From Ashinkailepas kermadecensis (Eukaryota; Arthropoda; Thecostraca; Neolepadidae): a DNA stretch of 64,000 bases. The notes under the pieces were generated by a model. It searched no databases and was not told the origin of the DNA. It was given only the letters and a program-made list of their open reading frames with translations. Position numbers and translations under genes: made by a program. The stretch covers positions 43,501 through 107,500 of the forward strand of contig JAOTOM010005156.1 of assembly GCA_034440615.1 (NCBI GenBank), written 5' to 3'. Below are positions 12,859-24,725 of the stretch, in pieces (the first letter of the stretch is position 1; every line of letters begins with the position of its first letter).

Positions 12859-14441
12859 GACCAGATGCACATCAGACCACCCGCATGACCAACTGCACGT
12901 CAGGCCACCGCTGATGACCAACCGCACATCAGGCCACCACTGATGACCAACCACACGTCAGGCCACCACTGATGACCAACCGCACATCAGGCCACCACTG
13001 ATGACCAGCCGCACATCAGGCCACCACTGATGACCAACCACACGTCAGGCCACCACTGATGACCAGATGACCAGCCGCACGTCAGGCCACCACTGATGAC
13101 CAACTGCACGTCAGGCCACCACTGATGACCAACCGCACATCAGGCCACCACTGATGACCGACCGCACATCAGGCCACCACTGATGACCAGCCGCACATCA
13201 GGCCACCACTGATGACCAGCCGCACATCAGGCCACCACTGATGACCAACTGCACGTCAGGCCACCGCTGATGACCAACCGCACATCAGGCCACCACTGAT
13301 GACCAACCGCACATCAGGCCACCACTGATGACCAACCGCACATCAGGCCACCACTGATGACCAACCGCACATCAGGCCACCACTGATGACCAACCGCACA
13401 TCAGGCCACCACTGATGACAGGCCACCACTGATGACCAGCCACACGTCAGGCCACCACTGATGACCAGCCGCACATCAGGCCACCACTGATGACCAACCG
13501 CACATCAGGCCACCACTGATGACCAACCGCACATCAGGCCACCACTGATGACCAACTGCACGTCAGGCCACCGCTGATGACCAGCCGCACATCAGGCCAC
13601 CACTGATGACCAGCCGCACATCAGGCCACCACTGATGACCAACCGCACATCAGGCCACCACTGATGACCAGCCACACGTCAGGCCACCACTGATGACCAA
13701 CCGCACATCAGGCCACCACTGATGACCAACCGCACATCAGGCCACCACTGATGACCAGCCGCACATCAGGCCACCACTGATGACCAGCCGCACATCAGGC
13801 CACCGCTGATGACCAGCCGCACATCAGGCCACCACTGATGACCAACCGCACATCAGGCCACCACTGATGACAGCGCACATCAGGCCACCGCTGATGACCA
13901 GCCGCACATCAGGCCACCACTGATGACCAACCGCACATCAGGCCACCACTGATGACCAGCCGCACATCAGGCCACCACTGATGACCAACCGCACATCAGG
14001 CCACCACTGATGACCAACCGCACATCAGGCCACCACTGATGACCAGCCGCACATCAGGCCACCGCTGATGACCAGCCGCACATCAGGCCACCACTGATGA
14101 CCAGCCGCACATCAGGCCACCACTGATGACCAGCCGCACATCAGGCCACCACTGATGACCAGCCACACGTCAGGCCACCACTGATGACCAGCCGCACATC
14201 AGGCCACCACTGATGACCAGCCGCACATCAGGCCACCACTGATGACCAGATGACCAGCCACACTTCAGGCCACCACTGATGACCAACCGCACATCAGGCC
14301 ACCACTGATGACCAACCGCACATCAGGCCACCACTGATGACCAACCGCACATCAGGCCACCACTGATGACCAACCACACATCAGGCCACCACTGATGACC
14401 AACCGCACATCAGGCCACCACTGATGACCAGCCGCTCATAA
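12859..14441. repeat. 29-bp minisatellite with an internal hairpin, ~54 copies
   Basis: The unit contains CACATCAGGCCACCACTGAT followed by GACCA(A/G)CCG. The arms CATCAG and CTGATG can pair around the loop GCCACCA in nearly every copy. Variants alternate ACCAACCG, ACCAGCCG and ACCAACTG, and CACATCAGG with CACGTCAGG. A few copies have an extra GACCAGAT. Confidence 0.97.
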
Positions 14442-15310
14442 GTACGTCACGATGACGTCTCAATTGGGCGCCAGATGGCAATGTTCCGGCCGGCGGGCGG
14501 TCGCGGGCGGTCGCGGGCGGTCGCGGGCGGTCGCGGGCGGTCACGGCCGCCACCGCCGGCTCCAAGTGCCGCGTCACACCCACCCCGCGTCGATTTGTTC
14601 CCCTCCCCGGCCACCCGTCCTCCCCGGCGATATTTTGATTGCGGTGGCGCGCGCGTCGAGGGGGGCCATCTGCGGTGGGGTCGGGCCGGCGAGATAGGGG
14701 TGGGGCTGGGTTTTTGTGGCGACTCAAGAACCGCGAGCGTGAGACAGAGCCGGCCGCCGAGAGATGGGCTCCGATAGGCTTGTCCTCCCGCTGCGGCGAT
14801 AACGCGTGTGTGCAGAGGACAGGTCGCATTCCGTGAATATTCGCCGCCACCGGTGGGGGACGCCTCCGAGTCAAGCTCGAGTCACCGTGCGCCAAACAAC
14901 CGCAGTGCCACGGCGCGCGTCTCCCCTTTCCCTCCGTACAGCGCCACTCTCATAGCGACCAAATAGACAGACACCTGTTGGGCAGGCCACCAGTGAAGCT
15001 CATCTAATCAACTCAAAAGTAACTCCGGACGAGCCTCCTAACTATAACTGCGGTCGCCGCTCCCCTCCAGCAGCACGCACTGAGTTATGATATTGCGAGG
15101 CGTCCGATCGAGCGGCTTCGTTAGGCACATTTTGTGCGAAAATGCAGGCCGACTCTGATGGTTGCTGGTGTGTAAATTTATCGCCGTGTCGGATGCCTCT
15201 CATCAGCGGGCCAGGTGCGCGCACGTACAGGTGCATATATCTATCGCACTACGGCCGCCGGCGGTACAACGCCACTCAACTTCTGCTCGTTATCAACTGC
15301 TGCTCGTTGG
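14442..15310. other. GC-rich unique stretch with a 10-bp repeat
   Basis: A GCGGGCGGTC decamer repeats about five times at 14491-14545. The rest is unique, and overlapping open frames on both strands show no domain. Confidence 0.5.
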
Positions 15311-15423
15311 CAACTGTGGCTGGCCGCTCCGACCCTCAACACGGAGCGGCAGCGGCGGCGGCAGCTGTGGCTGGCCGCTCCGACCCTCAACACGGAGCGG
15401 CAGCGGCGGCGGCGGCGGCGGCG
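15311..15423. repeat. 51-bp duplication ending in (GGC)n
   Basis: Copies start at 15311 and 15362 and share CTGTGGCTGGCCGCTCCGAC. Each runs into a GGC tract, the second of which is expanded (about 15402-15423). Confidence 0.9.
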
Positions 15424-16557
15424 TTGATTGGCTGGGCGGTGGGCGTGGCCGAATGGCCAGACACACACACTGGCTCCGTCGTCGGCTGGACACCTCAGTC
15501 GGAAGTGGCCACTTCCGGCCATCACCACAGTCGCCGACGTCGTCGTCCGATGGGCGAGACGACACGCCGCGGCCAGAGGAGATGGCGATGGCCAGGGCCA
15601 GTCAACGTGGTCATGTCTGGGTACCACTGCATTGGTCAGCATTGGTAGCTCGATGTTGAGAGACAGCACCGGCGGCCACTGCAGCCGACGGGGGCCGGAG
15701 TCTCGCGTGCGCACCGTGACCGACGCCGGATAAAACATTCAACGCCGAAAAAACCTGCAATTACAGCGGCGGCGACGGGCCGAACTTTTCGGCGGACCAG
15801 CTGGCCGCTCTCAGGGCACCACGACAGTCGGGACTTTTTGCCCGGCGGCGCTGATTACAACTCTCCCAAATATGATTCCCCATATGTCGCGTCGCGTCGG
15901 CGCCGACGGTCGTCGCTCCGCACGTGGACGGCGACGCGACTATTCCTGGCGACGCGACGACGCGCCATCTGCAGTGGCAGCAGCCTTATGACACGTCGCC
16001 GTTTTTGTCGCCGTTTTTGGCCGACGAGGCGGCCGAGATGAGCAACGATTTCCCCCGTTTTAATTACGAAATTCATTACGGAAGCCAGACACAAAAATCG
16101 CCGTCCTGCCGCAAACATGATCCCATTAAAAGCGCGACCCCTGCTCGCCTTGGGAGCCGGCCCCGACGGGAGCCGGCCCCGACGGGACCCGGGCGGTTTG
16201 TTCGTGTCACCTTGCAATTCACCTGAGATGCCATCACCCACCACACCCGGAAAGCGTGACATTGCTTCAAAACCGACCGTCCGCAAGCTTCCTCGTACAA
16301 AAAGGCGGCGGCGAACCGTCCGTCCTCAGCTGACAAGACAATAACACGCATCTGCATACGACAGCCGTGTGAGGCGGCGTCGAACACAAAGCAAGATAAA
16401 CGCTATTAGTGTTTGGCCGCACGTATCACGTGACCAGGCCACTCGCGACGGGGGTCGTGAGAACCGGCAGATACCGGCCTCCTCCACTTGACTGTGATTG
16501 TTGGTCGTATTGACGGTGGGATCATGACCGGGCGACGTGTGTCAACAGAGGCGCGGG
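15424..16557. other. unique GC-rich stretch, no gene seen
   Basis: Nothing recognisable beyond a short duplication of GACGGGAGCCGGCCCC near 16155-16190. Confidence 0.4.
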
Positions 16558-16700
16558 CGTGCTGCGCGGCTCGAGCGGGGTCAGTATGGAGCGGACGTGC
16601 TGCGCGGCTCGAGCGGGGTCAGTATGGAGCGGACGTGTTGCGCGGCTCGAGCGGGGTCAGTATGGAGCGAACGGGCTGCACGGCTCGAGCGGGGTTGGCA
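16558..16700. repeat. 39-bp minisatellite, left part
   Basis: About 3.7 copies of a unit containing GCTGCGCGGCTCGAGCGGGG and then TCAGTATGGAGCGGACGT. The same family resumes at about 17150 beyond an AT-rich element. Confidence 0.92.
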
Positions 16701-16720
16701 TGGTGACGGGAGTCGTTCAT

Positions 16721-17140
16721 ATTTTCCAAAGTTCACAATTTCCAACGTTCATAGTTTCCAAGCTACCAGTTGACTTCCAGAAATTGGAAGTTGGCTGCCA
16801 AATTGGAAGTTAACTTCCAAAAATTTGAAGTGAACTTACAAAAGTAGGAAGGTTATGTTAGATTAGGCTAGGTTAGGTTAGACAGGGTTATGTTAGGTTA
16901 GGTTTGGTTCCTATTCGGGCTACTTTGGAAGTTCCCTTCCAATTTTTTTAAATTTAACGCCCAATTTAGAAGCCAACATTTAGCTTCCAATTTGGAGACT
17001 AACGGCCACTTTGAAAACTACAAAGTTTTTAAAATATGAACTCCTCCTATCCGGGCTGTTCTGGAAGTTAACTTCAAATTTCGCAAGTTAACTTCCAATT
17101 TGGAAATCATGAATTTTGGAAATTGTGAACTTTGGAAGAT
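16721..17140. mobile_element. AT-rich terminal-inverted-repeat element (MITE-like)
   Basis: About 420 bp of AT-rich sequence lies inside a GC-rich minisatellite. The left end reads ATTTTCCAAAGTTCACAATT and the right end, read on the other strand, ATCTTCCAAAGTTCACAATT. The inverted similarity continues for roughly 50 bp (TTCCAA, TTCAT and TTTCCAA blocks). The interior holds many GGAAGTTAACTTCC-type palindromes and a degenerate GGTTAGGTTAG stretch (about 16857-16908). There is no coding capacity and I could not define a clear target-site duplication. Confidence 0.7.
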
Positions 17141-17149
17141 GTGATACGC

Positions 17150-17282
17150 CGCCATAGTGAGGATATGCTGCGCGACTCGAAAGGAGTCCGTATGGTGAGG
17201 GCGTGCTGCGTGACTCGGGCGGGGTCAGTATGGCGCGGGCGTGCTGCGTGACTCGAGAGGAGTCAGTATGGCGCGTGGCACC
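17150..17282. repeat. 39-bp minisatellite, right part
   Basis: About three copies of the family seen at 16558-16700, with GTGCTGCGTGACTCGAGAGG and AGTCAGTATGGCGCG variants. They are more diverged from the left block than the copies within each block are from each other. Confidence 0.85.
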
Positions 17283-17788
17283 GCGGCGTGGGCCAGCAGA
17301 AGCCCGACACTGTCGCTCCCTTATGGGCTGCTGTACGGTAGCATAAACTGTCGGCAGAGGTGTGGTCGGCAGCCACGACCAGCGGTTTTCGCCAATGGGG
17401 TGGACCGTGTGCCGCCGGGGCCGGTCGGGTGTGGGCTAGCTCTGATCAATATTGACCCGCTTTAACTAACAGAACGACTAGCCAGGTCATGCAAGGAGCC
17501 CATGCGCAAATCACCGCACTCAGACGCGCCGGCTCCTGAAATCTAATCTCTGTTTAATCTCGTCCGCAGAATGGACCGCGGACCATTGCAAATTGACACA
17601 GGCCGGCCACTTTACTTGAACGGCGCCGGCCAGTGCTGCTCTGGGCTACCTTCAGGGCTGGTGACGTCACGTGAGAACGGCTCGCTTATCTTGGTCGTAC
17701 CAACAGACGGTGGCGGACGGCGAGACCGCCACCTGAACACACAGCATGACAACGGGCCGCCGTTACTGGGCATGTCAGGCACGCAGGT
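17283..17788. other. unique spacer
   Basis: About 500 bp of unique sequence with a TGACGTCACGTGA motif near 17662, a CRE overlapping an E-box. No gene recognised. Confidence 0.4.
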
Positions 17789-20010
17789 CACTGCAGGTCA
17801 CCACACGGCGGGACATCCCTCACCAGGGGACAGCCACAGGCCACTGCAGGTCACCACACGGCGGGACATCCCTCACCAGGGGACAGCCACAGGCCACTGC
17901 AGGTCACCACACGGCGGGACATCCTCACCAGGGGACAGCCACAGGCCACTGCAGTCACCACACGGCGGGACATCCCTCACCATGGGACAGCCACAGGCCA
18001 CTGCAGGTCACCACACGGTGGGACATCCCTCACCAGGGGACAGCCACAGGCCACTGCAGGTCATCATATGGCGGGACATCCCTCACCATGGGACAGCCAC
18101 AGGCCACTGCAGGTCACCGCACGGCGGGACATCCCTCACCATGGGACAGCCACAGGCCACTGCAGTCACCACACGGCGGGACATCCCTCACCATGGGACA
18201 GCCACAGGCCACTGCAGGTCACCACACGGTGGGACATCCCTCACCAGGGGACAGCCACAGGCCACTGCAGGTCATCACATGGCGGGACATCCCTCACCAT
18301 GGGACAGCCACAGGCCACTGCAGGTCACCACACGGCGGGACATCCCTCACCAGGGGACAGCCACAGGCCACTGCAGGTCACCACACGGCGGGACATCCTC
18401 ACCGACAGCCACCCCCCCCCTCAGCCACGCAGGCACCACGGCGGACATCCTCACCAACACCCCCGGGGACAGCCACAGGCCACTGCAGGTCACCACACGG
18501 CGGGACATCCCTCACCAGGGGACAGCCACAGGCCACTGCAGGTCACCACACGGCGGGACACCTCACCAGGGGACAAGGCCACTGCAGGTCACACACGGCG
18601 GGACATCCCTCACCAGGGGACAGCCACAGCCCGCGGTACCACACGGCGGGACATCCTCACGGGACAGCCACAGGCCACTGCAGTCACCACACGGCGGGAC
18701 ATACCAGGGGACAGCCACAGGCCAGCCGCGGACACCTCCGGGACAGCCACGGCCACTGCAGGTCACCACACGGCGGGACATCCCTCACCAGGGGACAGCC
18801 ACAGGCCACTGCAGGTCACCACACGGCGGGACATCCCTCACCATGGGACAGCCACAGGCCACTGCAGTCACCACACGGTGGGACATCCCTCACCAGGGGA
18901 CAGCCACAGGCCACTGCAGGTCACCACACGGCGGGACATCCCTCACCATGGGACAGCCACAGGCCACTGCAGGTCATCACACGGCGGGACATCCCTCACC
19001 ATGGGACAGCCACAGGCCACTGCAGGTCACCACACGGCGGGACATCCCTCACCAGGGGACAGCCACAGGCCACTGCAGGTCACCACACGGCGGGACATCC
19101 CTCACCAGGGGACAGCCACAGGCCACTGCAGGTCACCACACGGCGGGACATCCTCACCAGGGCAGGCCAGCAGGTCAACCGGCGGACATCCCTACCAGGG
19201 ACAGCCACAGGCCACTGCAGGTCACCACACGGCGGGACATCCCTCACCAGGGGACAGCCACAGGCCACTGCAGGTCACCACACGGCGGGACATCCCTCAC
19301 CAGGGGACAGCCACAGGCCACTGCAGGTCACCACACGGCGGGACATCCCTCACCAGGGGACAGCCACAGGCCACTGCAGGTCACCACACGGTGGGACATC
19401 CCTCACCAGGGGACAGCCACAGGCCACTGCAGGTCATACGGCGGGACATCCTCCGAGCCACGCACAGCACGGTCACCACGGCGGGACATCCCTCACCAGG
19501 GGACAGCCACAGGCCACTGCAGGTCACACACGGCGGGACATCCCTCACCATGGGACAGCCACAGGCCACTGCAGGTCACCACACGGCGGGACATCCCTCA
19601 CCAGGGGACAGCCACAGGCCACTGCAGGTCACCACACGGCGGGACATCCCTCACCAGGGGACAGCCACAGGCCACTGCAGGTCATCACACGGCGGGACAT
19701 CCCTCACCAGGGGACAGCCACAGGCCACTGCAGGTCACCACACGGCGGGACATCCCTCACCATGGGACAGCCACAGGCCACTGCAGGTCACCACACGGCG
19801 GGACATCCCTCACCATGGGACAGCCACAGGCCACTGCAGGTCACCACACGGCGGGACATCCCTCACCAGGGGACAGCCACAGGCCACTGCAGGTCACCAC
19901 ACGGCGGGACATCCCTCACCATGGGACAGCCACAGGCCACTGCAGTCACCACACGGCGGGACATCCCTCACCAGGGGACAGCCACAGGCCACTGCAGGTC
20001 ACCACACGGT
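17789..20010. repeat. 53-bp minisatellite, ~42 copies, with scrambled blocks
   Basis: The unit contains CACTGCAGGTCACCACACGG and then CGGGACATCCCTCACCA(G/T)GGGACAGCCACAGGC. The CCAGGGG and CCATGGG forms alternate irregularly. Three blocks (about 18395-18765, 19150-19205 and 19430-19480) hold truncated units with deletions of 1-20 bases, while neighbouring copies are nearly perfect. Open frames of up to 837 codons arise because the unit has no stop in the forward frames. They are not called as genes. Confidence 0.97.
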
Positions 20011-20287
20011 GGGTCGACGGCGCATCACCTAACCCGAGCATCACTGACCGCCGGATGGCACAGGGTGACGCCGTGCTCTCATAATTGAAACACTTTTTAC
20101 CGCAGTATGTCCGTACGGATTAATTCCTCGCACCGGCAATTAACTTAATAAGAAAAGCGCAAAAACCCAATAAGCATCATCAGGGAGCAATGCAAAAACC
20201 TGGTCAGACAGGAGTGCGAATCAACCATGGCGAGCGGACAGCGCCGAGCAGGGCTCTTCCGCCGTCTCGTCAGTTCGGCTCGCTCCT
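20011..20287. other. unique spacer
   Basis: Short unique sequence between two minisatellites. No feature seen. Confidence 0.4.
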
Positions 20288-20804
20288 GACATCCTAGACC
20301 GCACCACAGCTGTAACCTGGCCTTGTCCAATGTCCATGGACTGGGCCTCACCGACATCCTAGACCGCACCACAACTGTAACCTGGCCTTGTCCAATGTCC
20401 ATGGACTGGGCCCCACCGACATCCTAGACCGCACCACAACTGTAGCCTGGCCTTGTCCAATGTCCATGGACTGGGCCCCACCGACATCCTAGACCGCACC
20501 ACAACTGTAGCCTGGCCTTGTCAATGTCCATGGACTGGGCCCCACCGACATCCTAGACCGCACCACAGCTGTAACCTGGCCTTGTCCAATGTCCATGGAC
20601 TGGGCCCCACCGACATCCTAGACCGCACCACAACTGTAGCCTGGCCTTGTCCAATGTCCATGGACTGGGCCCCACCGACATCCTAGACCGCACCACAACT
20701 GTAGCCTGGCCTTGTCCAATGTCCATGGACTGGGCCCCACCGACATCCTAGACCGCACCACAGCTGTAACCTGGCCTTGTCCAATGTCCATGGACTGGGC
20801 CCCA
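20288..20804. repeat. 65-bp minisatellite, ~8 copies
   Basis: The unit contains GACATCCTAGACCGCACCAC, AACTGTAGCCTGGCCTTGTC and CAATGTCCATGGACTGGGCC. Variants are AGCTGTAACC versus AACTGTAGCC. One copy lacks a C in TGTCCAAT. TCCATGGA is a palindrome in every unit. Confidence 0.96.
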
Positions 20805-21156
20805 CGTACTTTTTTGAGGAGCGACCAGTCTCGCTTCGACGCTTTGGACGAATTCCTCCTTCTCACTCCTTCTATCTGTCTTTATCTTTTCTAATTATCT
20901 TTCTGTGTCTCCTCTATTCCTTAACGCTGTCTGGGCATACGCCTGTGAAGTGTTTGTATACAATTTGTTTGTCAGATGGCTGTGATGTGGGTTGTGGAGG
21001 CTCGGAGTGACAGCTGACAATGAAACCGATATTAATGAGCGCTGCAACGTGTACTGATCAGGTTGGTGGGAGCAGGGTGCATGGCTCAGATGCCCTTGTT
21101 GATCCAAACAGTGAGCGGGGTCTGGCATGAGGGGACCGCCGGCTGGCTCAAGCCTG
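20805..21156. other. unique, AT-richer spacer
   Basis: Pyrimidine-rich tract at 20850-20930, otherwise unique. No gene recognised. Confidence 0.35.
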
Positions 21157-21229
21157 GCGCCTGACGCCTGACGCCTGACGCCTGACGCCTGACGCCTGAC
21201 GCCTGGCGCCTGACGCATGACGCCTGACA
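21157..21229. repeat. 7-bp tandem repeat CGCCTGA
   Basis: About ten heptamers of CGCCTGA with CGCCTGG and CGCATGA variants. Confidence 0.93.
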
Positions 21230-22038
21230 TGCACGCGGCCGACCTGCCGCGCTGCCACATTGATTATGGTGAGGTGACGTGGCGTGCGAGAGGTCGTGCC
21301 GTCGCGGCGCCACGGCAGCTCAGCGCCACGGCGCTGGGCCCGGCCGGCGGCGCTGAGCGGCGGAAGTGACGGCGCGGCGCCGGCAGTGGACACCGATGAC
21401 GACCGCTTTATCCGGCTGTCTGGCGGCCGTCGCCGGGTCCCGCCCCGACATTGAGCGGCCGCAGCCAGTCGCCGGCCCCGCGCTGGTCACTGGCGGCCAC
21501 CCCAGCTTCAGAGAGACCGCCGGGCCCACTCACCGGCGGGGGGCGCCCCGCCCTCTCGGCCCCGCGCGGCGACAATACCGGCGGCCCCCGTCCAGCCACG
21601 TCCGGCCCAGCAGGTCGGCATTCCCAAGACCGCGCCAAGCCGGTGCTTACCGCCTGCTGATCGCGGCAGCCAACATGAGCAGGCCACCACCACGTCTGTG
21701 ACCAAACCGAAACCAATATTTTGTCGATGGGCGTCTGGCGGCGCGTGGCGGACCCATCCCCTTCCCAGGATGGACCGGCCGATCGCGATGACACCCTCCA
21801 ATCACGATCCAAGTCGCGGCAATTTCTCCTTTGTGTCCAGCAGCGACGGTGGCTGGCCATTGAGGCCGTAATGACCGCTGCCGGCGGCGCTCGCGGCACC
21901 GCCGCCTCTCTGGGAGGTCACCGCCGCCTGGAGGTCACGCAAGGGGTCCGGTTAATTGACACCAGAAGCTTCAATTAGTCGACCGGAGGCCGGCGTGGCG
22001 GGCGCGACCGTCCAGCGGCCGCGGCAAACATCGGCCGT
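21230..22038. other. unique GC-rich stretch, no gene seen
   Basis: Overlapping open frames on both strands (up to 163 codons) are Pro/Arg/Ala-rich and look like CpG-rich non-coding sequence. Confidence 0.4.
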
Positions 22039-23079
22039 GTGGACGAGAACGAGCAGCGGCAAACAGTGCCGTGTGGACGAGAGCGAGCAGCGGCAAACAG
22101 TGCCGTGTGGACGAGAGCGAGCAGCGGCAAACAGTACAGTGTGGACGAGAGCGAGCAGCGGCAAACAGTACAGTGTGGACGAGAGCGAGCAGCGGCAAAC
22201 AGTGCCGTGTGGACGAGAGCGAGCAGCGGCAAACAGTGCCGTGTGGACGGAGCGAGCAGCGGCAAACAGTACAGTGTGGACGAGAGCGAGCAGCGGCAAA
22301 CAGTGCCGTGTGGACGAGAGCGAGCAGCGGCAAACAGTGCCGTGTGGACGAGAGCGAGCAGCGGCAAACAGTGCCGTGTGGACGAGAGCGAGCAGCGGCA
22401 AACAGTACAGTGTGGACGAGAGCGAGCAGCGGCAAACAGTGCCGTGTGGACGAGAGCGAGCAGCGGCAAACAGTGCCGTGTGGACGAGAGCGAGCAGCGG
22501 CAAACAGTGCAGTGTGGACGAGAGCGAGCAGCGGCAAACAGTGCCGTGTGGACGAGAGCGAGCAGCGGCAAACAGTGCCGTGTGGACGAGAGCGAGCAGC
22601 GGCAAACAGTGCCGTGTGGACGAGAGCGAGCAGCGGCAAACAGTGCCGTGTGGACGAGAGGCGAGCAGCGGCAAACAGTGCAGTGTGGACGAGAGCGAGC
22701 AGCGGCAAACAGTGCCGTGTGGACGAGAGCGAGCAGCGGCAAACAGTACAGTGTGGACGAGAGCGAGCAGCGGCAAACAGTGCCGTGTGGACGAGAGCGA
22801 GCAGCGGCAAACAGTGCCGTGTGGACGAGAGCGAGCAGCGGCAAACAGTACAGTGTGGACGAGAGCGAGCAGCGGCAAACAGTGCCGTGTGGACGGAGGC
22901 GAGCAGCGGCAAACAGTACAGTGTGGACGAGAGCGAGCAGCGGCAAACAGTGCCGTGTGGACGAGAGCGAGCAGCGGCAAACAGTGCCGTGTGGACGAGA
23001 GCGAGCAGCGGCAAACAGTGCCGTGTGGACGAGAGCGAGCAGCGGCAAACAGTGCCGTGTGGACGAGAGCGAGCAGCGC
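22039..23079. repeat. 34-bp minisatellite, ~31 copies
   Basis: The unit contains CAGCGGCAAACAGTGCCGTG and TGGACGAGAGCGAG. The main variant replaces GTGCCGTG with GTACAGTG or GTGCAGTG. Three copies have one-base indels (near 22250, 22660 and 22896). The unit is stop-free in all six frames, which accounts for the 340-390-codon frames on both strands. Confidence 0.97.
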
Positions 23080-23525
23080 GCCACAGTCTGCGCGCGCGCG
23101 CCGGTCGCCTGAATCATTTCGGCTCGCCTGATGACCTTATCGCGCCGCCACCGTGCGACAACGCGCTAAGCTGATTTCTCGGCTCGGCTTTGTCGCCCAG
23201 TAGAGGGACGCGTCCATTCAGACCCGGCGCGAACACACCGGCGCTGTTCACGACAGACACTCGCTCAATGTCGCCGCTCACAGACCGACACGCCCAGTCT
23301 TGGACGGCTTCATCGAGGCCTCCGGAGGGCGCCGCACGCCCGTACGGTCCTCCGGGGGGATAGGAATGGGTGTGGGGGGGGGGGGGGGGACATTGGCATG
23401 CCGGAGAACGGCGTACTTTTAGCGACAAAACTTAACCTAAAAGCAAAGACGTTGACCGTAAAGAACTTGAAATGCGGTCTGCTTCTCCGTTAAATCCGGC
23501 TGTTTAGCCACTGCTGTCGTCGAGA
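23080..23525. other. unique spacer with a poly-G run
   Basis: A G run of about 16 bases at 23374-23389. Otherwise unique and featureless. Confidence 0.4.
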
Positions 23526-23895
23526 GATGGCACGCAGATGGTGAAGGAACCGCACAAATGGTGGAGGACCACAGATGGTGACCACATATGGTGGAAGGGT
23601 CACACGGATGGCGAAGGACCTCACATATGATGGGGGACCCCACAGATGGTCGAATGGGTACGCAGATAGCGGATACCTTACACATGGTGGGTGACCTTAC
23701 AGATGGTGGTGGTGGTGGTGGGGGCAGCACAGATGGCGGAGAGACCTCACAGATGGTGAAGGGGCAGCACAGATGGTTGAGAGACCGCACAGATGGCAGG
23801 GAGACTCCACAGATTGTGGGAGGGCTACATAGAAGGCGGAGAGATCCCACAGATGCTGGGGACCCCACAGGCCTGCAAGGTTCCCCACCATCTGT
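23526..23895. repeat. degenerate CACAGATGGTGGAG repeat
   Basis: About fifteen loose copies of a CACAGATGG(T/C)GGAGAGAC-like core spaced 18-32 bp apart. They include a GGT trinucleotide run near 23703-23720. The copies are much more diverged than in the arrays around it. Confidence 0.8.
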
Positions 23896-24002
23896 GCCGC
23901 ACAGAGAAGTATGGCCTGAATATCAGAGCAGATAAAGGACAGGCCAGATAAGTCCAGATAAGTCATCATCGGCACGTTACGTAATCGACCATCGGGAGCA
24001 CC

Positions 24003-24088
24003 ATGCAGATCATGGGACAGACAGAGGTTCAGGCAGAGCATGGGACAGACAGACGTTTAGGCAGATCATGGGACAGACAGAGGTTCAT
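24003..24088. repeat. ~28-bp tandem repeat, 3 copies
   Basis: The unit contains GCAGATCATGGGACAGACAG followed by AGGTTCAG. The middle copy reads AGCATGGGACAGACAGACGT. Unique sequence follows to 24416. Confidence 0.88.
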
Positions 24089-24416
24089 TTTTTTAATGAG
24101 TCTCTGAACGGATTCATATCGATTGAGTCCAGCACACGACCAAGGCGAAATGGTTAGCGCTCACAAAGCTTGTGGTTTCCGAACATTTTGTGGGAACCCG
24201 TGCACAAAAAGTAAGCTACACATTTTGAGATAAGTACAGTTATGGAGCCGACAAGGGACATACACAGACCTGGAAAACTCCTCGGATACGGCATCGGCAG
24301 ACCAGTCTAACACATCGTGTTCTGCAACATCAGCAGCGTCCGAGTGGGATTGGACGAACAATTGTCTGACCAGACCGGGCAATGCTCCTCCGCGCAGGGT
24401 CCGGCCGTTGTATCGA

Positions 24417-24725
24417 CAGCTGATCTGCAGGGGAGATCGCCAGAACCTGTCGACCGGCCTCGTGACCACAGCTGATCTGCAGGGGAGATCGCCAGAACCT
24501 GTCGACCGGCCTCGTGACATATCTGGCGGCCAATCACCGGTCCAGTGATCACCGAGCCGCTGAAAACCAGTCTGCCACCCAGTCAATGATCACTCATCAC
24601 CAGCCCAGTGATCATTGAGCTGCTTAGACCGGTCCGACACCCAGTCAATGATTACTCATTGCCGGTCCAGTGATCACTGAGCCGCTGAGATCAGTCCGAC
24701 ACCCAGTCAATGATCACCAATCGAT
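24417..24725. repeat. 52-bp duplication followed by a ~63-bp repeat x3
   Basis: Copies of CAGCTGATCTGCAGGGGAGA... start at 24417 and 24469 and are nearly identical. Right after them, three copies of a ~63-bp unit start near 24541, 24604 and 24667. Each carries CCAGTGATCA and CACCCAGTCAATGAT. Confidence 0.88.

Noticed and set aside
12859..14441. CRISPR-like array of regularly spaced 29-bp repeats
   Set aside because: Repeats are head to tail with no unique spacers, no cas genes are present, and the DNA is animal.
16857..16908. Telomere-like GGTTAGGTTAG tract
   Set aside because: It is short, degenerate and embedded in an AT-rich transposable element, so it is not a chromosome end. It was used only as a weak hint of arthropod-type sequence.
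17571..20088. Open frames of 654-837 codons (H-G-G-T-S-L-T repeats)
   Set aside because: Three overlapping forward frames are all open across a 53-bp minisatellite, and the indels in it do not preserve any one frame.
21952..23174. Six overlapping open frames of 340-390 codons on both strands
   Set aside because: The 34-bp unit has no stop in any frame. Open frames in all six frames at once point to repeat DNA.
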